A stretch of DNA of 53,223 nucleotides from Devosia geojensis (GCF_000969415.1 NZ_JZEX01000060.1:1-53223), one strand, 5' to 3'. Shown: positions 43,301 through 50,265, counted from the stretch's first letter. Made by a program: numbers and translations. The notes: a model not told the origin generated them from the letters alone.

Positions 43301-43602
43301 TCGTCAGGCTCGGTGGTGCCGTTGTCGTCGCGCTCGCTGAAGCGATCGACGGCGCGCTTGACCGAGCGCAGCGCCTCGCGCCGGCGCTCGAGGCCGGGCG
43401 TCTCGATCACCTGGTTACGCAGCGCCCGCACGCGCCGCGACAATCCCTCGACCTGGGAATCGGCGGGGGCCTGGCGCGTCGCATAGCGGCCTTCCACCTG
43501 ATCCAACAGCGCCACCAGCTCGCCGCGCAGCGCCTGCCACTCGCCGGACTGGGCGTCGGGATCGGTCTCTGGCGTTTCGGAGAGGGAATAGGCGCGGGCC
43601 AT
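40324..43602 (-). CDS. PodJ-like polar localisation protein (coiled coil, TM, Sel1 repeats, peptidoglycan-binding)
   Basis: A 1092-residue modular inner-membrane protein. About 20-450 is coiled-coil rich, with many leucine heptads. About 450-655 is a low-complexity Ala/Pro linker with basic patches. One membrane helix lies at about 664-685 (HALLLAVALVAVSALALNLA). Sel1-like repeats follow at about 825-985 (AVWYERSAAQGFAPAQYRLG and three more of that type). A C-terminal peptidoglycan-binding domain lies at about 1030-1088 (VQQALARLGYDVGTADGLAG). This is the architecture of the polar organelle factor PodJ and its rhizobial PodJ1/PdhS-network relatives. ATG 43602 with GGGAT upstream is preferred to TTG 43614. 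Confidence 0.87.
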   Translation of the reverse strand: MARAYSLSETPETDPDAQSGEWQALRGELVALLDQVEGRYATRQAPADSQVEGLSRRVRALRNQVIETPGLERRREALRSVKRAVDRFSERDDNGTTEPDELRAAIAEIRSRQTSAQVPIIGRRSPDNGQLTELTALVGGLSGRLERLETELHGLHQDAGGVREIAGQVEQLSQVVELLAGAVGETGQVKRLETQLAGLAKLVADTPRVDVDAINIRLDEVSATVGKLAELQVQQMEREIVRDEHPAAPDPALRAIEEGIRNVYDRIDAIEKNVGASPFDLDRMTEEMAAFTAAMQRQDAVPQSLIAKIDAMTAQIGGHEGQGSDVAELRRDIAALRDAVIGGLEPRFARIETQIEALSGATPMAPDGPSVGQIENQLRKLMERLDETGAKIDDLAGLPAGAAPASLDAFEKRMSALINTAGRDTAERLTRLEAALSRRGETPASAETAQPAKPQAKRDLMPANPADEAPLVDPGFAEGPVRAALETKNGPKLPAGKSAAGSATPAGKPASTAAQSDRPAFDPNSIERPPRPVSSLTEPAADPFGETPRKASIPEPAPAAAPLSAQSTFIAAARRAQRAKQETASQPAGANSLIGRAFSRVATPADDGRPAAEPVVEEPKREKRRWGLGSRKGAAASQAEPVPALDLPEEPVEEETKGGFWRRNRHALLLAVALVAVSALALNLAMQRLGAGRTAPAPQIEETAPAETGEATGLSTMLDAQPVESAATLTAPQVGDVIDTSATASINSAAAKFATPLETASMPPTLDVGETISYAAAEADAEAIAPEPEPESRILTGSIPATPDGPVTFAPPAEDVGPEAMREAAANGDARAQFEVAAILTEGRVVEQDYEEAAVWYERSAAQGFAPAQYRLGNLYESGNGVEKDLEVARLWYQRAAEAGNRMAMHNLAAIHAGGEMGDQDFETAAEWFEQAGERGMTDSQFNLGMLYARGLGVEQDFERSYKWFSLAAHSGDTDAAKARDDIARSLSAEAVARLNEEAAAWKSTPIDLAANFAPIGTWDEEFNPGEVISNREVVTKVQQALARLGYDVGTADGLAGPKTREAVQAFERGTGMSESGAINPRLLAVLGSQPV

Positions 43603-43804
43603 GGGGGATCCCAATCGGTGGAATTGCGGAAACCCCCGCTGATTCGGCGCGGAGGGCTGCCCCTCACTCTTGGGAAAACATGGTAAACAAGCCGTTAAAT
43701 AGCGGCCGGCGCGGGCATCCGATCGGCCGAAAGTCTAGCGCAAGCCCGCTTTACCATCGCGCCGCGAGCGCGTAGGCATGGCAAGACACTTCTGGAGCCT
43801 CGGC

Positions 43805-44476
43805 ATGACGCGCCGCCGCATCATCATCGTCGATGACCATCCGCTGTTCCGTTCGGCCCTGCACCAGACGCTGGCAGGGGGCGATGCAGCAGTGAGCGTC
43901 GAGGAGGCGGGGGACCTCAATGGCCTCAGCGCCGCACTCGAGGCGGACCGCGACTGCGACCTGGTGCTGCTCGACCTCAACATGCCGGGCGTGCGCGGCT
44001 TTTCCGGGCTGCTGCTGCTGCGCGCGCAATATCCGGACATCCCGGTGATGATCATCTCGGCCGTCGAAGACGCCACGATCGTGCGGCGGGCGTTCGAGCT
44101 CGGCGCGGCGGGATACCTGCATAAATCCGTGGGGCCGACGGAAATCCGGCGGGCCATCGAAACGGTGCTCTCGGGCGAGGTCTTCGTGCCGGCGGGGCTC
44201 AGCATGGGGAGCGAGGACGAGCAGTCCGCGCTGATGCGCAGGCTCGCGACCCTCACCCCGCAGCAGGTGCGGGTGCTGATGATGCTTTCGGACGGCCTGA
44301 TGAACAAGCAGATCGCCTATGAGCTTTCGATCTCGGAGGCGACGGTCAAGGCGCATGTCTCGGCCATCCTGCAGAAGCTCGACGTCGACAGCCGCACCCA
44401 GGCGGTGATCGCCGCCGCGCGCATCGAGGACGGTCAGTTCGAGGCGCTGTTCTCTGTCGGCAACGAGAAGGCTTAG
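43805..44476 (+). CDS. NarL/FixJ family response regulator
   Basis: A 223-residue two-component regulator. The receiver domain has the acidic pair in IIIVDDHPLF, the phospho-acceptor aspartate in VLLDLNMPG, the threonine/serine position in MIISA and the lysine in YLHKSVGP. A LuxR-type helix-turn-helix at about 150-210 reads LTPQQVRVLMMLSDGLMNKQ and SEATVKAHVSAILQKLDV. ATG 43805 with GGAG upstream is chosen over ATG 43778. The convergent hybrid kinase 120 bases away is a natural partner. Confidence 0.9.
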   Translation: MTRRRIIIVDDHPLFRSALHQTLAGGDAAVSVEEAGDLNGLSAALEADRDCDLVLLDLNMPGVRGFSGLLLLRAQYPDIPVMIISAVEDATIVRRAFELGAAGYLHKSVGPTEIRRAIETVLSGEVFVPAGLSMGSEDEQSALMRRLATLTPQQVRVLMMLSDGLMNKQIAYELSISEATVKAHVSAILQKLDVDSRTQAVIAAARIEDGQFEALFSVGNEKA

Positions 44477-44596
44477 GGACCACAGATATCGCAGCCCCTC
44501 ATCCTGATTTTCCGATGAACGCGGAAAGTCGGCCCCTCCCCGGAGGGAGAAGGGAAGGGCAAGCCGTCAGTTTGCCAATCCAGAACTGCTCCAGTC

Positions 44597-46219
44597 TCAG
44601 GCCGAGCGCCGCGTCTGCCGTCCGCTCTGGCTTGCAAGGCCGCTGATCACGGCGCGCAGCGTCGCGGGCTTGACGGGCTTCGTCACGACGGCGACGCCGC
44701 GCTCCTCGGCGAGCGCCCTGACTGCAGGGCTGCGGTCGGCGGTGACGAGGGCGGCCGGCAGGTGCCCGCCGACATTGTGGCGCAGCCACTCGATGGCATC
44801 GAGGCCCGACGTCTGCTCGAGGTGATAGTCCATCAGCACCAGGTCGGGATACCAGCCCTCGAGCAGCCGCTCGCGGTCGATCTGCTTGAGGGAGAGAGCC
44901 GTGCGCACGTCGCACCCCCAATGGGCGAGAAGCCCGTCCATCGCCTCGAGGATCGCCCGCTCGTTGTCGACGCAGAGCACCTTGAGGTCGAGGGTGCCGA
45001 AGCTCGCCTCTCCCGCCGGCGCCTCCTCGGCCTCGGCGACCTGGACGTTGCGGGCAAGCGGCAGGAAGAGCGAGAAGCGCGAGCCCCTGCCCTCGACGCT
45101 GTCGAGCTCGAGCGAAAGGCCGAGGGTCGCGACCAGGCGTTGGACGATGGAGAGCCCGAGGCCCAGCCCCTGGGCCATGCGCGCGCCATGGTCGAGCCGG
45201 GAGAACTCGGCGAAGACCAGCTTGTGCTGGTCCTTGTTGAAGCCGATGCCGGTGTCGATGACGTCGAGCCGCAGCCGGGCGCCGCGCCGGCGCACGCCCA
45301 CCAGCACCCTGCCGCCGGGGCGCGTGTACTTGATGGCGTTGGACACGAGGTTCTGTACGATGCGCGAGAGCAGCATGCGGTCGGTGACGACCGTGGCGGC
45401 CGCCGGCACGATTCGCAACCGCACACCCCGCTCGCGGGCCATGGGCGCGAACTCGACCTCGATCTTCTTCAGGGCGTCGCGCACGCCGAAGGGGGCGGGC
45501 GCCGGACGCACGGCGCCGCTATCGATGCGAGAGATATCGAGGAGGGCCGACATGATGTCCTCGACGGCGGTGAGCGAGGCTTCGATGGAGGTCGCGAGCT
45601 CGCCGAGCCCTGTATCCTTGGCCCGCTCCATCAGCGTCGAGGTATAGAGCCGGGCGGCGTTGAGCGGCTGGAGCAGATCGTGGCTCGCGGCGGCCAGGAA
45701 CCGGGTCTTGTCGTGGTTGGCGGCGTCGGCCTTGGCTCTCGCCGATTCGAGCTCTGCATTGACGCGGGTGAGCGCGGCGGTGCGCTCCTCGACGCGTCCC
45801 TCGAGGCTCAGGTTGACCCTGGCGAGCTCGCGCTCGGCGCTGACCCTCGCCGTCACGTCGGCGAAGCTGACGGCCAGGCCTCCGTCCGGCAGGCGGCTCG
45901 AGTGGAACTCGAGCGCCTGCCCGCGGCTGTCGATACGCTGGGTGACGGTGGAGGGCGCGGCGGTGATGGTGTTGATGCGCTCGATGGCAAGGCGCGCCGG
46001 ATCGCCGGGGCCGAGGTCGCCGCGGTCGGCCAGGTGGAGCGCGATGTCGAAGAGGGGCGTGCCGGGGCGCATCAGCTCGCCCGGCAGCGCCAGGAGATCG
46101 CCGTAGCGCCGGTTGCAGGCGATGAGCTTGAGGCCGTGGTCGAACACGGCGATGCCCTGGGGAATGAAATCCAGCGCCTGACGCACGCTGTGCTCGGCGC
46201 CGGCCGACTTATGCGGCAT
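44597..46219 (-). CDS. PAS domain hybrid sensor histidine kinase
   Basis: A 540-residue soluble hybrid kinase without membrane helices. A PAS-type domain at about 10-125 (FIPQGIAVFDHGLKLIACNR) is followed by a coiled-coil linker. The H-box is FLAAASHDLLQPLNAARLY (H180). The ATPase part has NLVSNAIKYT, DTGIGF and GLGLGLSIVQRL. A C-terminal receiver has CVDNE and its phospho-acceptor in LVLMDYHLE (near 463). The layout, PAS, kinase and receiver in a cytosolic protein next to a LuxR-type regulator, resembles the NahK/ErcS class. ATG 46219 is chosen because the upstream frame is basic shadow; a clear ribosome site is lacking. Confidence 0.9.
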   Translation of the reverse strand: MPHKSAGAEHSVRQALDFIPQGIAVFDHGLKLIACNRRYGDLLALPGELMRPGTPLFDIALHLADRGDLGPGDPARLAIERINTITAAPSTVTQRIDSRGQALEFHSSRLPDGGLAVSFADVTARVSAERELARVNLSLEGRVEERTAALTRVNAELESARAKADAANHDKTRFLAAASHDLLQPLNAARLYTSTLMERAKDTGLGELATSIEASLTAVEDIMSALLDISRIDSGAVRPAPAPFGVRDALKKIEVEFAPMARERGVRLRIVPAAATVVTDRMLLSRIVQNLVSNAIKYTRPGGRVLVGVRRRGARLRLDVIDTGIGFNKDQHKLVFAEFSRLDHGARMAQGLGLGLSIVQRLVATLGLSLELDSVEGRGSRFSLFLPLARNVQVAEAEEAPAGEASFGTLDLKVLCVDNERAILEAMDGLLAHWGCDVRTALSLKQIDRERLLEGWYPDLVLMDYHLEQTSGLDAIEWLRHNVGGHLPAALVTADRSPAVRALAEERGVAVVTKPVKPATLRAVISGLASQSGRQTRRSA

Positions 46220-46406
46220 GGCGAGGTCCGGCGATGAAGATGGTTGCCTTTGCGGGGGAACTATCCGCCCGCCGGCACGCCCGCGCAACCCCGACGAAGG
46301 TCACGGGGGGCAATGGCGATTGCATTGCGCGCCAAACTGGGTGACCCTTGCGGCATAGCGCAAACGCCAATCCCCGGGGGCCGGGGATGCATAACGAGGT
46401 GGGACA

Positions 46407-46946
46407 ATGCAGGGCTTTCTCAAGGAATTTCGCGACTTCGCCGTCAAGGGCAACATGATCGATCTGGCCATCGGCGTCATCATCGGCGCCGCGTTCGGGG
46501 CCATCGTCTCCTCGATCGTCGACGACATCTTCATGCCGATCATCGGCCTTCTCGTCGGCGGCATCGATTTCTCCAACCTCTTCGTCGTGCTCTCCAATCC
46601 CAACGACGTGCCGGTTCCCTCGGTCGCGGCCGCCAACGCGGCAGGGGTGGCGACGCTCAACATCGGCCTTTTCCTCAACGCGCTGGTCAAGTTCCTGATC
46701 ATCGCCTTCGTGCTGTTCCTCGTGGTCAAGGGAATCAACACCATGAAGCGCGAGGCGGCCAAGGACCCGGAACCCGCCGCGCCCAGCACGGAAGAGGTGC
46801 TGCTGACCGAGATCCGCGACGCCATCAAGGCGCAAGTTCCCGCCAAGGCGGCGCCGGCGCTGGGCTCTAGCGAATCAGTGAGCGCCGCGCCGGCCAAAAC
46901 TGCGGCTCGCCGGTCGACCGCGCGCAAGCCTGCGGCGAATAAATAG
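46407..46946 (+). CDS. mscL: Large-conductance mechanosensitive channel MscL
   Basis: A 179-residue pentameric osmotic safety valve. The N-terminal amphipathic helix ([15 protein letters not shown]) and TM1 ([20 protein letters not shown]) are nearly canonical, followed by [11 protein letters not shown], a periplasmic loop, and TM2 ([21 protein letters not shown]). The cytoplasmic end is longer than usual, about 40 residues of Ala/Lys/Arg-rich tail past the usual length near 140. AGGTGGGACA stands ahead of the ATG. The IS1595-type element begins 76 bases after its stop. Confidence 0.95.
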   Translation: MQGFLKEFRDFAVKGNMIDLAIGVIIGAAFGAIVSSIVDDIFMPIIGLLVGGIDFSNLFVVLSNPNDVPVPSVAAANAAGVATLNIGLFLNALVKFLIIAFVLFLVVKGINTMKREAAKDPEPAAPSTEEVLLTEIRDAIKAQVPAKAAPALGSSESVSAAPAKTAARRSTARKPAANK

Positions 46947-47022
46947 ACTGGAACGCAGGCGTTTTCCCTAGCGCTCACGGCCCGTTCCGTCTAGGAATGC
47001 AGGCATTGACAGTCGATTTGTG

Positions 47023-47056
47023 GGTAAATATAGGCGATTATACCTTTGACACACCC
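47023..47056 (+). repeat. Left terminal inverted repeat
   Basis: Starts GGTAAATATAGGCGATTAT and ends TTTGACACACCC. It matches the reverse complement of 50232-50265 at 29 of 34 positions. Confidence 0.85.
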
Positions 47057-47132
47057 GTTGAGTTGGGGAACGGGTGATGCTACATATGCGTTATGGGGCT
47101 GGCGTACAGAGATCACGACTGGGCAACGCACG

Positions 47133-47161
47133 TTGACAAATCAGCGGTGCATGCCTATCTT
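47133..47161 (+). promoter_or_regulatory. Strong sigma-70-like promoter in front of the NYN gene
   Basis: TTGACA (47133-47138, consensus) and TATCTT (47156-47161) are separated by exactly 17 bases. Transcription would begin near 47168, immediately ahead of two tandem hairpins. Confidence 0.65.
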
Positions 47162-47176
47162 GCAGACACATTCCCC

Positions 47177-47224
47177 CCAACAGGTACGTCCTGTTGGATA
47201 GGCCGGCTCTCAGAGTCGGCCTTT
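47177..47224 (+). terminator. Tandem hairpins with terminator features in the NYN leader
   Basis: Hairpin 1 is a perfect CCAACAGG/CCTGTTGG stem (47177-47184 with 47190-47197, five-base loop). Hairpin 2 is AGGCCG-G-CTC/GAG-T-CGGCCT (47200-47209 with 47213-47222) followed by TTTACC. With the promoter at 47133 this would give an RNA of roughly 55 nt, or act as an attenuator of the NYN gene that starts at 47245. Confidence 0.6.
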
Positions 47225-47244
47225 ACCATTTCTAGGGGCCGTTA

Positions 47245-47868
47245 ATGCGCGTTGCGTGCTATATCGACGGCTTCAACCTCTATCATGCCATCAATGACCT
47301 GCAGAGACCTCACCTCAAGTGGGTGAACCTCTGGTCTCTTGCGGAGTCGCTTTGCAGGCCCGGCGAAGAACTTATCAAAGTCGCCTACTTCACGGCTTAC
47401 GCGACATGGAAACCTTCCCAATACGCTCGTCATCGCGAATATGTCGCTGCCCTTCGCCACTCCGGAGTGGAGTGCCACGTAGCTAGGTTTTCAGAGAAGA
47501 TCGCCACGTGCCTTAGCTGTAAGTCCACATGGAAGCAGCACGAAGAGAAAGAGACGGACGTACACTTCTCACTCACGTTGCTCGAGGACGCCATAGACGA
47601 TGTTTTCGACCGCGCAATTATCGTGAGTGCAGACAGCGACCACGTTCCAGCGGTGCGTAAGGTGCGCGGACGGTACCCTGGTAAGCAGGTGTTTATCGCC
47701 ACGCCACCGGAGCGCCATGGGCATGCGCGAGAACTTCTAAAGGCTGGCAACTCTGGTGCGACCATCACACGGGGTCGCATTGCAAAGTGCCTGTTGCCGG
47801 AGATAATTTCTGACGGAGACGGAGCGGTAGTTGCTACTCGTCCTCCGGCTTATGCTCCACCGGCTTAG
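47245..47868 (+). CDS. NYN domain-containing protein (putative RNase), transposon passenger
   Basis: A 207-residue protein of the NYN/LabA-like (DUF88) group, PIN-like RNases. The catalytic-type aspartates can be placed: YIDGFNLYHA at the start, ETDVHFSLTLLEDAIDD in the middle, and IVSADSDHVPAV, which is the family's SADSDF-like motif. Two cysteines in CLSCKS lie just ahead of the second motif. AGGGG is seven bases before the ATG. Codon use is less GC-biased than the host's. It stands behind a strong promoter and two hairpins, and its last 35 bases overlap the convergent 54-residue gene. A nuclease role is inferred from the family only. Confidence 0.85.
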   Translation: MRVACYIDGFNLYHAINDLQRPHLKWVNLWSLAESLCRPGEELIKVAYFTAYATWKPSQYARHREYVAALRHSGVECHVARFSEKIATCLSCKSTWKQHEEKETDVHFSLTLLEDAIDDVFDRAIIVSADSDHVPAVRKVRGRYPGKQVFIATPPERHGHARELLKAGNSGATITRGRIAKCLLPEIISDGDGAVVATRPPAYAPPA

Positions 47869-47998
47869 TGTGCTTTGGCGACTTGGCGATCTTGCGCAAT
47901 CGCTCGTCAAAGCGCTCCTCGCTCTCGTCCGTCTCTAGCTCGCGGGCGAGTTCTTTGAACTTGTCGATTTGGGGCCCCTCAGCCCTATTCTTCGTCAT
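47834..47998 (-). CDS. Small charged protein (54 aa), transposon passenger
   Basis: A 54-residue ORF, very rich in Lys, Arg and Glu, starting MTKNRAEGPQIDKFKELARE and containing SEERFDERLRKIAKS before a Pro/Lys tail. I recall similar small helical proteins of unknown function next to transposases and phage genes, with the same ERFDERLRKIAK-type core; that is memory, not a search. Its ATG lies inside the last codons of the 310-residue gene (14-base overlap, other frame), so it should be translated by coupling. Its 3' end overlaps the convergent NYN gene by 35 bases. Confidence 0.7.
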   Translation of the reverse strand: MTKNRAEGPQIDKFKELARELETDESEERFDERLRKIAKSPKHTKPVEHKPEDE

Positions 47999-48917
47999 CG
48001 TCAGCCAAAACCGCCCGCTGCGCTTCGAGGAGTTTGATCAGCTTACCTATTTCCTTAGCGCCCATCTCGCCACCACTCACGAGCAACCGAACCTTGGTAT
48101 CTCGGCCCACAAGATTACGCATCCATTCAGTTTCACCAGCGAGCGCCTGCATACGAGAGTCAGCCTCAGGTGGCTGATCTACCTTGAATCGAGGCGGCGC
48201 AGGCGGCAGCGATGGCCCCCGCTCTTCTACTATGACTTGGCTCATGGGTATTCCAGTCTCACTACCTTCGACCGCTATCCACTGGCCATCTTCCGAAACC
48301 ATCCGGACGCGCATCGGCTTTTCCATCTGGAGCGCGCCGTTGACCTCCCATTGAACGAGGTCGCCGACCTTGGCCCCACCGAAAACGGTGGCCGCGCCAT
48401 CGCTTTCATTTGGTGATTCTGGCTCATCAGGGCCACCCAAGCCATCACTTTCGAATGCTTTCTCTTGCTCCAGATATCGGCAAGTTTCCAAATATGCCTG
48501 CGTGACAGGGTTAATGGCGCGATCAAGAAAGTTCTCTCGGATAAGGTAGGACTTTAGCGCGTCCTCTGAAACATGACCGCCCCCGAACCGGTCGCGCAGA
48601 TCGGCAAAAATGTTGGGCTTAAAAGCCGCCGCTAGCAGCGCAGCCTTTCGTGCCTCCGGCTTGTCCGGGTGCAAGATATCCACTGCTAACGGGCTGACGC
48701 GGATCTCACCCTTGCCAGTCTTTTCCGTCAGTCCGTAGTGGGCCAGCGATGCCAAAGCCTTATCAGAGGCTCCACTTTGGCCGCTATAGCCAATGTGCTT
48801 GGCCGCAACCGCCCGATCGATAGGATTTCGGCGATCCGCCTCGTGGATTTTTTTTACTGCCTGGATCGCCTTAGGGAGCGACATGTTCGGATAACCGGGG
48901 CTTTGGGCGCGTGCCAT
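47985..48917 (-). CDS. Unknown protein (310 aa) with a winged-helix-like N-terminus, transposon passenger
   Basis: I do not recognise the family with certainty. Residues about 10-80 look like a winged helix or replication/partition-type DNA-binding domain: AIQAVKKIHEADRRNPIDRA, IGYSGQSGASDKALASLAHY, GLTEKTGKGEIRVSPLA. A second helical part at about 85-150 (FADLRDRFGGGHVSEDALKS) is followed by a Gly/Glu/Ser-rich linker, a small beta-rich part (VGDLVQWEVNGALQMEKPMR) and a C-terminal helix ending KEIGKLIKLLEAQRAVLADD. No membrane segment. AGGAGG stands seven bases ahead of the ATG, a strong site. Four ATTGCTT words precede the gene. It overlaps the 54-residue gene at its end. Confidence 0.75.
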   Translation of the reverse strand: MARAQSPGYPNMSLPKAIQAVKKIHEADRRNPIDRAVAAKHIGYSGQSGASDKALASLAHYGLTEKTGKGEIRVSPLAVDILHPDKPEARKAALLAAAFKPNIFADLRDRFGGGHVSEDALKSYLIRENFLDRAINPVTQAYLETCRYLEQEKAFESDGLGGPDEPESPNESDGAATVFGGAKVGDLVQWEVNGALQMEKPMRVRMVSEDGQWIAVEGSETGIPMSQVIVEERGPSLPPAPPRFKVDQPPEADSRMQALAGETEWMRNLVGRDTKVRLLVSGGEMGAKEIGKLIKLLEAQRAVLADDDEE

Positions 48918-48954
48918 TGTGGCCTCCTGAGGGTTCAGCGCCCCAGAGGTACAC

Positions 48955-49000
48955 GAAGCAATTCAAAAAAGCAATCGGAGTTGAAGCAATTGAAGCAATC
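48955..49000. repeat. Four AAGCAAT words upstream of the 310-aa gene
   Basis: GAAGCAATT or a close form occurs at 48955, about 48969, 48983 and 48992 (plus-strand reading; ATTGCTT on the coding strand). The spacings are about 14, 14 and 9 bases. The third and fourth copies are flanked by TCGGA and TCCGA. The region lies 38-83 bases upstream of the minus-strand start, where an operator or iteron would be. Confidence 0.5.
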
Positions 49001-49014
49001 CGAGCAACTGCCGC

Positions 49015-49043
49015 TTGACCGGCGAGCGATTCGCGGCCATTAA
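49015..49043 (+). promoter_or_regulatory. Possible promoter of the 19-codon transcription unit
   Basis: TTGACC (49015-49020) and CATTAA (49038-49043) are separated by 17 bases. It points towards the 19-codon ORF and its terminator. Confidence 0.4.
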
Positions 49044-49079
49044 TGTTCCTACCGATTGTTCGGGGAAAGGAGATTGGCG

Positions 49080-49139
49080 ATGAAAAGGAGGGTGTCCCTA
49101 GCCGCAGTCACGCTCACGGATGCGGCGCGGGATAATTGA
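49080..49139 (+). CDS. 19-codon ORF in the transposon
   Basis: The ORF begins MKRRVSLAAVTLTDAARDN and stops there (19 residues). AAAGGAG lies seven bases before the ATG, which is as good a ribosome site as any in the window. A promoter-like pair lies 36 bases upstream and a strong hairpin lies 63 bases downstream. The peptide is not hydrophobic, so a type I membrane toxin is unlikely. It may be a leader peptide or a chance ORF in a small RNA. Confidence 0.4.
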   Translation: MKRRVSLAAVTLTDAARDN

Positions 49140-49202
49140 AAAGGCTCCACAACCTGGCAGGGTCGTAGAGCCTCAATCGTGGGCCAAATCAGCACGACTT
49201 GG

Positions 49203-49236
49203 GACGGCGGTGTTCTATCACCGCCGTCTTCGTTTG
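49203..49236 (+). terminator. Strong terminator between the 19-codon ORF and the transposase
   Basis: A perfect 10-bp stem GACGGCGGTG/CACCGCCGTC with a six-base loop is followed by TTCGTTTG. It lies between convergent units, ending the plus-strand one and possibly also the transposase message. A smaller hairpin, AGGCTC/GAGCCT at 49142-49173, lies just before it. Confidence 0.75.
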
Positions 49237-49244
49237 TGAATCCC

Positions 49245-50192
49245 TTAGATCGTGGCTTGGTTAGACCTTTTATAAGTGAGGCGCTTGCCTTTCACACCAT
49301 CTAGAGCGCGAGCGGCGCGAGCCTTGTCATCTACCCCAAGAGCAATACGGTTATTGTACCGGAAATCGAACTCCGCCAGATACCGGTGCAGGTGCTTTTC
49401 AGAGCAGTGCTGATAGACGCCCTTCATGCCGCGTTTGAAGATGCTGAAAACACCCTCAATCGTGTTGGTGTAGGCTTCGCCGCGAACGTACTCGTTGGCC
49501 GTGTGCATGACGGTGTGGTGGGCAGCGAATAGCGCGCCCACATCGCCATAGAACCGGCTCTCGTCGGTGTTGAGAGTCGTTTCGCGATTGACGTTCTCCG
49601 CGACGATCTGACCGACATTGGCCTTGGTCGCGCGGTCGATATGGAAGGTGCGGACGGAACCGCCGCGCTCCACCAGACCGACAATCGCGCGCTTGCTGGA
49701 CAGGCCGGACTTGCCGCGCTTCGTGCGCTTGGTCACAACTTCCTTGTCACCGAAATAGGTCTCATCAGCCTCAACGACCATGCCGCTGCCGCCCATCGGG
49801 GCAAGCTCGCCAGTACGCATGGCCTCGCGAATACGATGGGCAAGGAACCATGCGGTCTTGTAGGTGACTTCCAAGGTGCGGTGCAACTGATGGGCGCTAA
49901 CACCCTTCTTGCTGGAGCACATCAGATAGATCACCTGCAACCACTTGTGCATGGGCAGGTGGCTTTCCTCGAATATGGTGCCAATGCGAACCGTGAACTG
50001 CTTGCGGCAGTGGCCGCACTTCTTCAAGCCGTGGCGAACCTTGCCGGTCTTACCCTTCACGTCCTTGAGCGCGTACACGCGATCCATGCCACCGCAATGC
50101 GGACAAACAGGACCATTTTCCCACAGAATGGCCTCTACATGCTCGAAAGCAGCGGCTTCATCGTGAAAGTAGGCGGCGCTCAAAATGGACAT
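49245..50192 (-). CDS. IS1595 family transposase (ISXO2-like)
   Basis: A complete 315-residue DDE-type transposase. The N-terminal zinc ribbon has CPHCGG and CGHC; a helix-turn-helix follows (GVSAHQLHRTLEVTYKTAWF). The catalytic core has acidic residues in VVEADETYFGDKE and LNTDESRFY, and the final motif NTIEGVFSIFKRGMKG. No frameshift or stop interrupts it, so it may be functional. AAGGAG lies ahead of the ATG, and its promoter uses a -35 inside the right terminal repeat. Confidence 0.93.
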   Translation of the reverse strand: MSILSAAYFHDEAAAFEHVEAILWENGPVCPHCGGMDRVYALKDVKGKTGKVRHGLKKCGHCRKQFTVRIGTIFEESHLPMHKWLQVIYLMCSSKKGVSAHQLHRTLEVTYKTAWFLAHRIREAMRTGELAPMGGSGMVVEADETYFGDKEVVTKRTKRGKSGLSSKRAIVGLVERGGSVRTFHIDRATKANVGQIVAENVNRETTLNTDESRFYGDVGALFAAHHTVMHTANEYVRGEAYTNTIEGVFSIFKRGMKGVYQHCSEKHLHRYLAEFDFRYNNRIALGVDDKARAARALDGVKGKRLTYKRSNQATI

Positions 50193-50213
50193 GACCCTAA
50201 CTCCTTGACTCCT

Positions 50214-50242
50214 TTATAGAAGCCAAGGGTTGGGTGTGTCAA
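50214..50242 (-). promoter_or_regulatory. Transposase promoter overlapping the right terminal repeat
   Basis: On the minus strand TTGACA (50242-50237, inside the terminal repeat) is followed after 17 bases by CTATAA (or after 18 by TATAAA). The transposase ATG is about 20 bases further. Transposase binding to its own end could thus shut off its transcription. Confidence 0.6.
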
Positions 50243-50265
50243 GTGCATAATCGCCTAAATATACC
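50232..50265 (-). repeat. Right terminal inverted repeat
   Basis: The reverse complement starts GGTATATTTAGGCGATTAT and ends CTTGACACACCC, matching the left end at 29 of 34 positions. Confidence 0.85.

Larger units (their letters stand above)
47023..50265. mobile_element. IS1595-type transposon with passenger genes, 3.24 kb
   Basis: The element is bounded by 34-bp terminal inverted repeats that agree at 29 positions. It contains an ISXO2-like (IS1595 family) transposase gene plus four further coding units: a NYN-domain protein, a 310-residue unknown, a 54-residue small protein and a 19-codon ORF. Its base composition is visibly lower in GC than the flanks. IS1595 members are known to include long derivatives with passenger genes. 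The 8 bases next to each end (GATTTGTG left, TAAGTTCT right) do not match, so I cannot confirm the 8-bp target duplication expected for the family. It sits between mscL and an orphan response regulator gene. Confidence 0.82.

Noticed and set aside
44477..44596. A further copy of the dispersed repeat near 44533
   Set aside because: It shares only a GGGAGAAGGGAAGG-like purine run; the CCCAACCCATTGATC and CTTATCCCC cores are missing.
48955..49000. CRISPR-like short repeats
   Set aside because: The units are only 7-9 bases with unequal short spacing and there are no cas genes; an operator or iteron reading is better.
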